33,470 bases of DNA, from the NCBI GenBank assembly GCA_049999725.1, contig JBNGIS010010365.1:1-33470 (forward strand), read 5' to 3'. The notes under the pieces were generated by a model, which was not told where the DNA came from, searched no databases, and saw only the letters and a list, made by a program, of their open reading frames with translations. The stretch comes from Haplomitrium mnioides. Taxonomy: Eukaryota > Marchantiophyta > Haplomitriopsida > Calobryales. Position numbers and translations under genes: made by a program. This document shows, in pieces, positions 9,186-19,254 of the stretch; the first letter of the stretch is position 1, and each line of letters starts with the position of its first letter.

Positions 9186-10230
9186 TGGATGATCAGGATG
9201 TATGCATAGTACCTGGATTCAGGTGCTTCCAGAAACATGTCATCAAGGAATGGTTCAGGGATGCCATCAGAACTGATCTGAGAGTTGTCAGATTGGGAAA
9301 TAACTCTGGATTGCAACAGGAAATGTGCATCTCAGAGTTCAAGGATTGGCATGCAAGCGTGCCACCCACATCCTGGAGGGAGTTTTTTATGTGCCTGAGC
9401 TCACAAAGAATCTTGTGTCAGTGAGTGCACTCACCAGGACTAGCTTGGTAGTCAAATTTGATCGATATAGCTGTAAAGTCCTGGACAAGCATGGCAAGGT
9501 GGTTCGTGTCAGTATCAAGGAAAAGAAGCTGTATAGATTGGATTGCACCTAGCAGTTGAGGAAAGCCTAAACGTGGCTAACCAGAGAGAGAGAGCATAAA
9601 TCTCTGGCACCACAGGCTTGGACACTTGGGAGAGCAAGGAATCAAGATGGTTACCAACATCGTGACCAACATGGCTTTGGAGAAATATACCTCACTTGAG
9701 TTCTGTGAAGGATGTGTGAAGGGAAAGTTGCACAAATTTGCAGTCAAGATGGGAGCTATGGGTTGGAGGGCATCCAGCTGTTGGAATTAGTCCACAGCCA
9801 CATATGTAGACCTATGAAGACACCTTTTATATCTGGCTACAGGTAAATTTCGTAACATTCACAGATGACAAATCAAAGATGCCCGTTGTCTACTTCATGC
9901 GTAGCAAGGATGTTACATTTCAGAAATGTCTTGCTGGGATGGAAAATGAAGTTGACAAGAGAATCAAAGTTTTGAGTAATGGCAGAGGGGAGTATACCTC
10001 CCAACAATTCCAAGAATTTCATTAAAGGCGAGGTATAAAAGCAGAGTTGACAACTCAGGATTCTCCACACCAGAATGGCATGACAGAGAGGCTGAACAAG
10101 ACAATTTTTGAGATGGGTAGGAGCATGTTACAGTATGATCGCCTGGAGAACAAGTTCTGGGCAGAGGCAGTAGCCACAGCTGTATATTTGAAGAATATCA
10201 CCCCATGAAGGCAGTTGAAGGGATGGCACC
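9186..10230 (+). pseudogene. Copia-2 protease tail and integrase remnant
   Basis: A protease-to-integrase linker with GVFYVPELTKNLVSVSAL (about 9378-9431) is followed by the integrase zinc-binding region LWHHRLGHLGEQG ... CEGCVKGK (about 9600-9725). Integrase core blocks follow: VTFTDDKSKMPVVYF, LSNGRGEYTSQQF, and SPHQNGMTERLNKTIFEMGR (about 9850-10115). The first two catalytic Asp contexts are altered, and stops are present (e.g. TAA at about 10024). Confidence 0.85.
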
Positions 10231-10679
10231 TTGGCAGGCTTGGAAGGGGGTTCAACCTTCAGTCAAGCATTTAAAGAGTTTTTGGCTGCGATGCATATGT
10301 CTTGGTTCCTGCCACACTTTTCACGAAGTTGGAACCTAAGGCAGTAAAGTGTATGTTCCTTGCGTACAGTGAAGGAGAGAAGCCTATCAACTGTATAACC
10401 CAGTTACAAGAAAATTTATAAGGAGCAGGGATGTCATTTTCAATGAGTGGGAGGTAGGCAAAAGGGTGCATGCAAATACAAGCCCTGCCCTCCCTAATGT
10501 TCTGAGGGTCACTCTAGGTGACGAAGAGCAAAGGCAGACATCTGGACAACAACTTGCAGAAGATGGCCCAGCCCAATTGTTCAGCTTGGAATAGAAGAAG
10601 ATAAGGCAAATGTTGTTCTTAAGCAAAAACCAACAAGCCTTAGGCAGACCATGGAAATGAATGATACTAAACAGTGAGA

Positions 10680-12178
10680 GCAGGCTACAAAAGAAGAGTA
10701 CCAATCTTTGACAAAGAATGGGACTTGGTTTTTGACAGATTTACCACAAGGCAGGAAAGCAGTAGGGCGCAAGTGGGTGTTCAAACTCAAGCGCAAAGCT
10801 GCAAATAAAATCAGTAAGTACAAGGCACGCCTAGTAGCCAATGGGTATCTGCAGAAGAGGGTAATGATTTTCAGGAAACCTTTGCCCCAGTCGTGAAGAT
10901 TGCATCTATATGCTGCTGGATGCCTATAGCAGCAGAGATGGACTGGGAGGTTCATCAGATGGATGTGAAGTCAGCTTTCCTGAATGGAGATCTCAAGGAA
11001 GAGATCTATATGGTGCAACCTGAAGGGTTTGAGACACCTAGCAAGGAAGACAGATGTGTCTCCTTAGGAAGTCTCTGTATGGCACTGAAACTGTCTCAAG
11101 AACATGGTATGAGAAGATAGACCAGTACTTACAATGTGTATGGATATTCTAGATGCACATTCAATTACAGTGTGTAAGCTCAGTGGTAAAGGAGGCTATC
11201 ACATAATCAATGTACATGTGGACAACCTGCTGTTATTCAGTGATAATCTGAATTTTCTGTGCAGCATGAAGCATAGTCTGAGTAACCTATTCCTATTATA
11301 TGGTGGACCTTGGAGGGGTACACTACATGTTGGGGATACATGTGATTAGGGACAGGGATCCAAGGAGCATTGAGCTCAATCAGCAAGGGTATATTGATTC
11401 AACAGTGAGGAGCTTCCACATGGACAATGATGCAAAGCCTGCACTCACACCTCTTGAAGCTAGTTGCAAACTGTCAAAGGAAATGGAAGCTAAGGGTAAT
11501 AAGGAAAAGGCAGAGATGGCAAGGGTTCCATACAGATGTGTAGTTGGAAAACTGATGTATGCAATGCTAGGAACAAGGCCAGACCTTGCATATTCAGTGG
11601 GAGCTGTGAGTAGGTTTATGAACAACCCAAGCCAGCATCACTGGAAGGCAGCTAAGCGAGTTATAAGGTACTTGAACGTACAAGGGATCTTGGCATCACC
11701 TACTATGGTAATACAGGGATCAAACTCACTGGCTACAGTGATGCAGATTGGGGAGGAGACCTTGACACAAGGAGATCCACTTCTGAATGTGTTTACTGTA
11801 CGAAATGGAGCTATCTCCTGTAGCATTAAGCTGCAGAGCACTACTTCCCTTTCATCAACTGAAGCTGAGTATGTGGCATTGACACATGCCTATGGATTCG
11901 CAGGTTGCTTGATGAGATTGGATTCAAGCACAGGACACCAACAATCATTGAGTGTGACAACTAAGGATGAATAAAACTGGCCATCAACCCAGTTCACTAT
12001 CCAAGGACCAAACACATCGATATCCAGGATTACTTCATAAGAGAATTTATTGAAGCTGAGGTGCACCTGGAATATTGTGTAACAGAGGAGATGTCAACTG
12101 ATATTCTCACCAAAGCATTTCTCAGAGAAAGGCACTTCAAGATGATCAACAAACTGGGGATGCACAGCAACATGCAGT
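10680..12178 (+). pseudogene. Copia-2 reverse transcriptase and RNase H remnant
   Basis: Reverse-transcriptase fingers (KNGTWFLTDLPQGRKAVGRK, 10715 on) continue through SKYKARLVANG, a frameshift near 10860, and QMDVKSAFLNGDLKEEIYMV (10960-11020). In the palm the catalytic Y-x-D-D is degraded to HVDN (about 11215). The connection region follows (YIDSTVRSFHMDNDAKPALT; RPDLAYSVGAVSRFMNNPSQ). After another shift comes RNase H with DADWGGDLDTRRSTS, LSSTEAEYVALTHA and the end of pol (KHIDIQDYFIREFIEAEVHL to about 12178). At least five frameshifts or stops make it inactive. Confidence 0.9.
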
Positions 12179-12350
12179 AATATATCTTTATAAGTATTGA
12201 GAGAACTCCATACTTACAAACTAAGGTAGCCAATCATAAAGTTAATCAAGATGATCTGTACTGAAGATTGAAAAGATTAACAACCCAACCTCCACCCCAA
12301 TCAAAAACAAAAATAAAGCAGAAGAAACCCAAAAATAAAATAAAAGTTTA

Positions 12351-12377
12351 TAAAATAAAATAAAATAAAATAAAAAA
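12351..12377. repeat. (AAAAT)n short tandem repeat
   Basis: About five copies of a 5-bp AAAAT-type unit in the untranslated tail of Copia-2. Confidence 0.85.
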
Positions 12378-12439
12378 TTAACTAACTAGCTAGCTAACTA
12401 GAGGAGAAGTGCGGTGATGCGCATAGTGTTTGTCAAGCA

Positions 12440-12650
12440 CTTGCCATAGACCTCTAAGCAGCATTATGAGTAGTATTGACTGATTACTACTACTTTACCA
12501 CAGACTTCGTCAGTTCCCAGCCGTGGATATAAGTTATGCCAAAGGCAAAACTAAAGTCCTACGTTTCTGTCACTATTCCGGAAGTGGTGGGAAAACGTAG
12601 GCATAATGTTGGCTAGCACTGCCCTCTGAAGCTACCATAACCTAAAAAAG
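12440..12650. repeat. Single diverged copy of the hairpin-bearing repeat
   Basis: Related to the 319-bp units at 3603-4275. Shared in order are ATTATGAGTAG (ATCATGTGTAG in the others), TTCGTCAGTTCCC, hairpin C with the common CCGGAAGT core, and CAT-ATG-(T/G)GCTAGCAC-like sequence after the hairpin, then an A-rich run. It lies in the same plus orientation, although the two host Copia elements are on opposite strands. Confidence 0.75.
12558..12601. other. Hairpin C
   Basis: Outer arms CCTACGTTT and AAACGTAGG pair over 9 bp. The inner imperfect stem CACT...AGTG surrounds TTCCGGA. Relative to hairpins A and B, three of the nine outer pairs are changed on both sides (A-T to C-G, G-C to A-T, A-T to C-G). 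Confidence 0.8.
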
Positions 12651-12662
12651 AAACAAATGAAT

Positions 12663-12800
12663 ATTTATTTATTTATTTATTATATTTTATATTCTTTAAA
12701 ACACACACACACACACACAAAACAAAACCCGGGATGAAAGAGAAAGAAGTAAAGAGAGGAGGAAAACAAAGGGAGAATAGAACAGAATAGAATAGAATAG
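12663..12800. repeat. Cluster of microsatellites: (TTTA)n, (CA)n, (GAATA)n
   Basis: TTTA repeats at about 12663-12682, CA repeats at about 12701-12718 and GAATA repeats at about 12777-12800. They lie between pol and the polypurine tract of Copia-2. Confidence 0.85.
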
Positions 12801-12810
12801 GAGAAGGAGA

Positions 12811-13519
12811 TGTTAGTTAATTAGAAAAATTAGAATGATTCGAATGATTAGAAATGTATCTTTGCTGCTGTAAATTATGTTCAGGAGACTTTTCTGATAG
12901 TTTTCCTTTGTAAAATATTTTTGCTTCTTCACTAGTTTAGCTTGTATATGGTTTAGAGGTAGCTCCAGTGATAATGCCACGTGGAAGCTCCTGGTTGTGA
13001 CACGTGTCAGCACCAAGAGGCTCCCCTGGGAAATCGATTATTTTCCCTCAGGGTGTAAGAATGCGCATGCAGTCGTCTGCATGCACACACAAAGGGAAAA
13101 GTCTTCCCTTGCACGTGACGTGACTCTGCATGAGGTGCAGCTGCTCGAAGTCCTGATGCATGAGGTCTTCCCCTCACCCAATGGACTCCACCACAGGCTC
13201 ATCCACGCCCATAGATTTAGAGACCCTGGGAGCCCATTGTTTACCAGCCCATGCTAATATTGATACTTGTATATAAATCACAAGAGGGCCTGACGGAGGC
13301 AATACTCACTTGTAATTTCTCCAGCGCCACAAGCATACTCCTGTCGTTTTCCATTCTCTCCTTTCACATGAAGAGGTTCTCTGCTAGCTCTGAGCTTTAA
13401 GCATTGCCTTCTATCCATCTAGCTATCTCTCTCTGCACATCATGATTGTGATTTCTGTTATCGCTCTCTCATCAGCGATCTCAACCCATAACATGGAATT
13501 TGTCATTCACCTGTTAATT
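12811..13519 (+). repeat. Copia-2 3' LTR
   Basis: Starts TGTTAG directly after a purine tract and aligns with 7704-8359. It has an extra 35 bp of ATTAGAA-type repeats just inside the start. The end at 13519 is set by the target duplication TTCTG and by resumption of PPR coding sequence. Confidence 0.88.
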
Positions 13520-13711
13520 TTCTGCACATATTTTGCTAATTTCCAGATGAACCTGGTCACCAGAAGCAATGAACATGACTGTCAAGTTCACCTTAATCCA
13601 ACGGAGTCTTGACACTCCTTCACTTCCTCAATTCCCTTTCCCATTCCATTCTCTAACCCTATCACAACTACCTCACTGACCTGCGGCAGCAAAGATGTTT
13701 GATAGCAGTAC
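13520..13711 (-). pseudogene. PPR gene remnant: E and E+ domains beyond the stop
   Basis: Exactly 64 codons in the same frame as the PPR array, between its TAA (13712-13714) and the Copia-2 target duplication. They read VLLSNIFAAAGQ, stop, ... RWIKVNLTVMFIASGDQVH ... ISKICAE. This is the E/E+ motif of PPR editing factors (family form YVLLSNIYAAAGKW ... W.EV...VH.F..GDQ.HP...I...L). The TAA sits where the family has Tyr, and two further in-frame TGA codons follow. There are no frameshifts, so this was once continuous with the array. Confidence 0.92.
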
Positions 13712-16700
13712 TTAGCCAGTGGCATTATCAGGGTCCAAATCAAGAATTTGTTGTGCTATACGATTTCCCATCTCCACCTTGCCATGATTTCTACAGGCAC
13801 CCAACAGGGCCAATAATGCAACACTATCCTCACTGATTTCAGGTTCACTTCTTAGAAAGTTCTCAGCATCATCCAGACGGCCAGCTCGGCCTAGAAGATC
13901 AACCATGCAGATGTAATGTTCCACAGTTGGTGAAACACTGTAAATCAAACTCATGGATTCAAAAAATTTGATGCCTTCTTCTACAAAACCTGCATGGCTG
14001 CAAGCTGAAAGAAGACAAGAAAAGGTAACACTGTCCATCTTTACCCCGCTACATTGGTATTCTTGGAAAAGCTCCAAAGCTTGCTTCCCAAGTCCATGCA
14101 TTGCAAACCCACCAAGCATAGCATTCCATGAGACCACATTACGAGTAGGCATACTCTGGAATACACTTTCTGCATCAGCTATGCTTCCACACTTAGAATA
14201 CATGTTCACAAGGCTATTTCCCACAAACACATCAGACTCCCACCCACTTTCAACCACTTGTGTATGGATACGTCTCCCTTCTTCCAGTGCCATCATACTA
14301 GCACATGCTTTCAATACTAATACAAAAGAAAAAGAATTTGCTTTCACCCCTGCTGCTTGCATTTGTCCAAATAATTTCAGAGCCTTTTCCCCTTCTCCAC
14401 AATTTACATATCCAGCAAGCATGGCACCCCAAGAAACGACATCATGAGTGGACATTCTACGGAACACACTTTCTGCATCTGCTATGCTCCCACACTTAGC
14501 ATACATATCTACAAGGGTATTCCCCACACACACATCACACTCACAACTACATTCAATGACTTGTCTATGAACATGCCTCCCTTCTTCAAGCGCCATTATA
14601 CTTGCACATGCTTTCAACACTAATACAAAGGAGACAGAGTCTGGCTTCACCCCTTCTGCATGCATATGTCGGAATAATTCCATAGCCTTTTGCCCTTCCC
14701 CACAATTCACATACCCAGCAAGCATGGCACTCCAAGAGACCACATCACGAGTAGTCATTCTATGGAATACACTTTCTGCATCTGCTATGCTCCCACATTT
14801 AGAATACATGCTTACAAGGCTACTCTGCACAAACACATCCAAGTCGCAGCCACTTTCAATGACTTGAGTATGAACACACCTCCCATCTTCGAGCGCCATC
14901 ATACTTGCACATGCTTGCAACACTAGTACAAAGGAGGAAGAGTTCAGCTTCACCCCTTCTGCTTGCATTTCTCGGAATAACTCCAGTACCTTTTTCCCTT
15001 CCCCACAATTCACATAACCACCCAGCATGGCACTCCAAGAGACCACATCACGGCTAGGCATTCTACGGAAGACGCTTTCTGCATCCACAATGCTACCACA
15101 TTTGCCATACATATCCACGAGGGTATTCCCAACAAACACATCTGACTCACACCCACTTTTAATAACTTGCATATGGACATGCTTCCCTTCTTCCAGCAGC
15201 ATTAAACTCACACAAGCTTTCAACACGAATCCAAAAGAAAGAGAGTCTGGCTTCACCCCTTCTGCTTGCATTTGTGAAAATAATTCCAGTGCCTTTTGCC
15301 CTTCTCCACAATTCACATATCCAGCAAGCATGACACCCCAGGAGACCACATCACGGGTAGACATTCTACAGAATACATGTCCTGCATCGGTTATGCTCCC
15401 ACATTTCGCATACATATCCACAAGGGTATTCCCCACAAACAAATCAGACTCCCACCCACTTTCAATGATTTGTGTATGGATATGTCTGCCTTCTTCCAGA
15501 GTCATCATACTCCCACATGCTTTCAAAGCTAATGCGAAGGAGACAGAGTCTGGCTTCAAACTTTCGGCTTGCATTTGTCGGAATAGTTTCTGTGCCTTCT
15601 GCCCTTCACCACAGTTCACATAACCAGCAAGCATAGCATTCCATGAGACCACGTCACGAGTAGACATTCTGTAGAATACACTTTCTGCATCAGCTATGCT
15701 TGCACATTTGGCATACATATCAACAAGGGTATTACCCAGAAACACATCAGACTGACAACCACTTTCAATGACTTGCCTATGAACATGCCTCCCTTCTTCG
15801 AGGGCCATCATACTCGCACACGCTTTCAATACTAATGCAAAGGAGAAAGAGTCTGGCTTCATCCCTTCTGCCTGCATTTGCTGGAATAGTTCCAGTGCCT
15901 TTTGCCCTTCTTCACAATGCACATATCCAGCAAGCATCACATTCCATGAGACCACATCACGAGTAGGCATTCTACAGAATACGCTTTCTGCATCAGCTAT
16001 GCTTCTACATTTAGAATACATGTTCACGAGGCTACTCCTCACAAACACATCAGACTCGCAACCACTTTCCATGACTTGCATATGGACACGCCTCCCTTCT
16101 TCAAGGGCCATCATACTAGCACACGCTTTCAACACTAAGACAAACGCAAAAGAGTCTGGTTGCCTCCCTTCTGCTTTCATTTGTTGGAAAAGATCCAGTG
16201 CCTTCTGCCCTTCTTCACAATTGACATATCCAGCAAGCATCGCATTCCAACACCCATGGATTGGCATTCTCCAGAATACGCTTTCTGCATCTGGTATGCT
16301 CCCACATTTTGAATACATGCTCACGAGACTACTCCGCACAGCCATATCAGACTCACACCCGCTTTCAATGACTTGCTTATGGACACGCCTCCCTTCTTCC
16401 AGCACCATCATTCTCGCACATGCTTTCAACACTACTACAAAGGAGACAGAGTTCGGATTCACCCCTTCGCCTTGCATTTCTCGGAATAACTCCAGAGCCT
16501 TTTTCCCTTCACCGCAATTCACATATCCAGCAAGCATAGCATTCCAACAGACTACACCACGATTAGGCACTCTGCGGAATACATTTTCTGCATCGGCTAT
16601 GCTACCACATTTAGAATACATGGTCACTAGGCTACTCCGCACAGCCACATCAGACTCGCAACCACTTTCAACGACTTGCTTATGGACACGCATCCCTTCT

Positions 16701-18074
16701 TGCAGAGCCATCATACTTGCACAAGCTTTCAACACTAATACGAAGGAGATAGATTTTGGCTTCACCCCCTCTGCATGCATCTGTTCGAATAATTCTAGAG
16801 CCTTTTTCTCTTCTCCACAGTTCACATACCCAGCAAGCAGAGCACCCCAAGAGACAACATCACGGGCAGGCATCCTATGGAATACGCTTTCTGCGTCAGC
16901 TATGCTCCCACATTTGGCATACATATCCACAAGTGTATTCCCTACAAACAAATCAGACTCGCAACCACTTTCAATGACTTGAGTATGGATGCGCCTCCCT
17001 TCTTCCAGGGCCAGCATACTCGCACATGCCTTCAAAACTAATACAAAGGAGACGGAGTTCCACTTCACCCTTTCTGTTTGCATTCGTCGGAATAATTCCA
17101 AAGCCCTTGTCCCTTCTTCACAATTCACATATCCGGCAAGCATGGCACCCCAAGAGACCACATCACGAGTTGGCATTCTCTGGAATACGCTTTCTGCATC
17201 TGCTATGCTCCCACATTTGGCATACATATCCACAAGGGTATTGCTCACAAATACATCAGGCTCGCAACCACTTTCAATTACGTGCGCATGGACACGTTTA
17301 CCCTCCTCTAGTGTTCCTAAATTGGCACATGCCTTGAGTACCGTGACAAAAATAAACGTGTCGGGCTTCACTGCTTTTGCGTGCATCTGGTTATACAGTT
17401 CCAGTGCATCCTTCTCTCGACAGGATTTCACACATCTTGAAAGCAGGACATTCCAAGAGTAAAGGCTCCTAGACACAGAACCGGGTACCATTGATGCCAG
17501 CTTGGTTGTAACCCATGACGGATTTTCTTTCCTGTCTAACCAAAGTCCAACCCGGGTCTTCTTATGTTTGAAATCTGGATAATTGGGGTTTCCCTACGAA
17601 CGAGAGATTCAAAGCCAGCTTGATCAGGGATGGGCCATGCACATTGTCAAACTGAAAAATCATTCCGCCAGCAAAATTTCTGCCATGCTTTAAAATTTTA
17701 CACCTTCTCCATAGTGTGATCCCACCATTGTGAAGGATCCGAAAAGAACTGCCGCCACAGTTCCTCCACACTATCATCGCCTGCAACAATCCGAAAGAAA
17801 AATTAGAACCTCAAATGGCACTGCGATCTGTACTTCAACAAAGAATGAAACAATCTGCAGAATTCAATACAAATATGTGCCTTTCATCAGAAGAATAACA
17901 AACAAATTGTTGCTCACCACGACGAGTCTTAGTGGGAGCAAGAGAGAGCGATGGCAGTTGGTGTCGATGAGACTTCGTTTGGTGTCCATGAGACGTCCTT
18001 GGGGAATGAGAGAAAAACCGGAAGCTGTTCATCTGAGATAGCCGTCGACTGAGATTGATTCCATTGCAGCACAT
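13712..18074 (-). CDS. PLS-class PPR protein with organellar transit peptide and OSB-like PDF motif, lacking E/DYW
   Basis: Predicted sequence-specific organellar RNA-binding protein, 1,371 aa from three exons (17918-18074, 17704-17780, 13712-17593). Exon 1 encodes 52 residues rich in Ser, Arg and His with no Asp or Glu, so it is a likely mitochondrial or plastid transit peptide. Its first ATG (18074) follows an in-frame TGA. Exons 2 and 3 together encode ELWRQFFSDPSQWWD ... YPDFKHKK ... LWLDRKENPSWV, which resembles the PDF motif of organellar single-stranded DNA-binding (OSB) proteins. Then follow eleven P-L-S triplets of about 101 aa (S motifs carry MYAKCGSIADAESVF or MYSKCGSI) and a final P2-L2-S2 block with YICMVDLLGRAGRL. 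The frame ends with LDPDNATG, where complete relatives continue into E, E+ and DYW domains. Those are present downstream only as broken fragments. Splice phases fit exactly. It is either a young loss or a functional truncated PPR protein; the open array favours the latter. Confidence 0.93.
17594..17703 (-). other. PPR gene intron 2 (110 bp)
   Basis: Starts GTGTAA after GAGAAG and ends TCTCGTTCGTAG. Removing it joins WWDHTMEK to GNPNYPDFKHKK and restores one continuous PDF motif in phase 0. Left unspliced, the frame meets TAA immediately. Confidence 0.8.
17781..17917 (-). other. PPR gene intron 1 (137 bp)
   Basis: Donor GTGAGC and acceptor TTTCGGATTGTTGCAG, a pyrimidine-rich tract ending in CAG. 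Splicing joins the transit-peptide exon to GDDSVEELWRQ in phase 1, matching the downstream reading frame. Confidence 0.8.
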
Positions 18075-18645
18075 GTGAATAGTGGCCAAGGGAAGCGAAT
18101 GTCAGGAATACGGGAAGAAGAAGGGATCTGATGATGAGTGAGAGAAGCCTCGAGTAGATTGTTGATGGTGTTTCTAATGTTTCTCGAGTGGCCTCTAAAT
18201 GTTGAGGACTTTTTTTAGGTTAGAAGAATGGTTTTTGAAGATTTTTCTAAGGTTAACTTTAACATGATCAATACAATAGCAACATTCAATAGTCTAGTTT
18301 ATAAGAGTGGTTTTTTGATTCCACCCTAGATGTCATTTGACTAGCAATATCTAATGACATGGACTCCAAGAGCTGTTTTTAGAACTTTTTTTTAAATTGC
18401 TTCTATTAAGAAGCATGCAATACAATGATCAAGTTTTGAGAGTGGTTTTTTTATGTTCTTAAGTGGTTTTTGGTAAATGTTTTGGAGTTAAAAACTCCGT
18501 AGTAGAATAGAAATTAGAGTGAAAGAGTTTTGTCAATTAGAATAAAATACTCAAATTCTCTCTTGAATGAAAAGTGGAGAATACACAATATAAGACTTTT
18601 TTCCTATACTTTTTTTTATATTTTAAAACGTTACCATATATATAG
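18075..18645. other. 5' flank of the PPR gene, no gene seen
   Basis: The first roughly 120 bp are likely 5' UTR. Beyond about 18200 the DNA is AT-rich with no recognised domain, and it runs into chromovirus LTR sequence. Confidence 0.5.
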
Positions 18646-18890
18646 TGTAATAGTGCAAGCATAATGTTGTGCTATTTATAAAAAAAAAATTAAGAGGAGT
18701 GAAGGAAGTGGTAAAATGTCACTTTTAAGGTTGAGATAAGATTACTTGACTTTTAAGTTAATTTTAGAGTTTTCGGGTTGAAATTAGAAGTGACTTCTAA
18801 GTGATCAATTTAAGGTTGAAATTGGAAGTGAATTATAATTGGCTAGCACTCATGGCTTTTGTTTGCTTATTGGTCTTGAGTTGTGTAACG
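18646..18890 (+). repeat. Partial chromovirus LTR (copy a)
   Basis: Begins TGTAATAGTGCAAGCATAA and follows the LTR at 20283-20660 through the AGGAGTGAAG(G/A)AAGTGGTA and GGGTTGAAATT(A/G)GAAGTGA blocks. It diverges near GCTTATTGGTCTTGAG. No internal sequence is attached. Confidence 0.75.
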
Positions 18891-19055
18891 TTTTTAGAGT
18901 TTATTCTTCTCACGATTGAGTACAAACAGTTTGGTTTTAGATTCTTCTTGTGATTGAGCTCAAACGGTCTTCTTATCTTATTTAACACTATAGAAGTACT
19001 TTTGGTGCCATTCTATCCAACACTCTAGAAATAAATTCTATCTTTAAAGTTGTTA

Positions 19056-19215
19056 TGTAATAACACAACCATGTTATTGTGCTATTTATAAGAAAATAGA
19101 GAGGAGTGAAGAAAGTGATAAATGGCTATTTCTAGGGTTGAATTAAGATAAGATTACTTGTCTTTGAAATTACTTTTAGAGCTTTTAGAGTTGAAATTAG
19201 AAGTGAACATGTAAG
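19056..19215 (+). repeat. Partial chromovirus LTR (copy b)
   Basis: Begins TGTAATAACACAACC and shares GTGCTATTTATAAGAAAATAGAGAGG-type sequence with the other LTR copies. It is broken off after about 160 bp. The 18891-19055 segment between copies a and b holds nothing I recognise. Confidence 0.65.
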
Positions 19216-19254
19216 TTTAGATCTTATTACTCTATGCATTATGGGTTTACTGCT

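Larger units (their letters stand above)
7704..13519 (+). mobile_element. Copia-2: full-length but degenerate Ty1/copia retrotransposon in the PPR gene
   Basis: A 5.8-kb plus-strand element: 5' LTR 7704-8359, primer binding site 8360-8373, gag and pol about 8640-12178, a long untranslated tail with a structured repeat, a polypurine tract 12800-12810 (GGAGAAGGAGA), and 3' LTR 12811-13519. Flanking 5-mers TTTTG (7699-7703) and TTCTG (13520-13524) agree in 4 of 5 bases. Removing the element with one of them joins the PPR frame seamlessly. The LTR pair differs at very roughly one base in eight by eye plus indels, so the insertion is old. Pol has many frameshifts and stops. Confidence 0.93.

Noticed and set aside
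13520-13711. Stop at 13712 as a sequencing error in a complete PPR-DYW gene
   Set aside because: Two more in-frame stops follow within 64 codons and the tail is cut by three insertions, so the loss is real.
15999-16982. 327-codon plus-strand open frame, and others at 13953-17462
   Set aside because: They are exact antisense shadows of the repeated PPR motifs and show the same 303-bp periodicity; no independent domain.
17730-18041. 103-codon plus-strand frame at the PPR 5' end
   Set aside because: Antisense to the transit-peptide exon and intron 1; no domain recognised.
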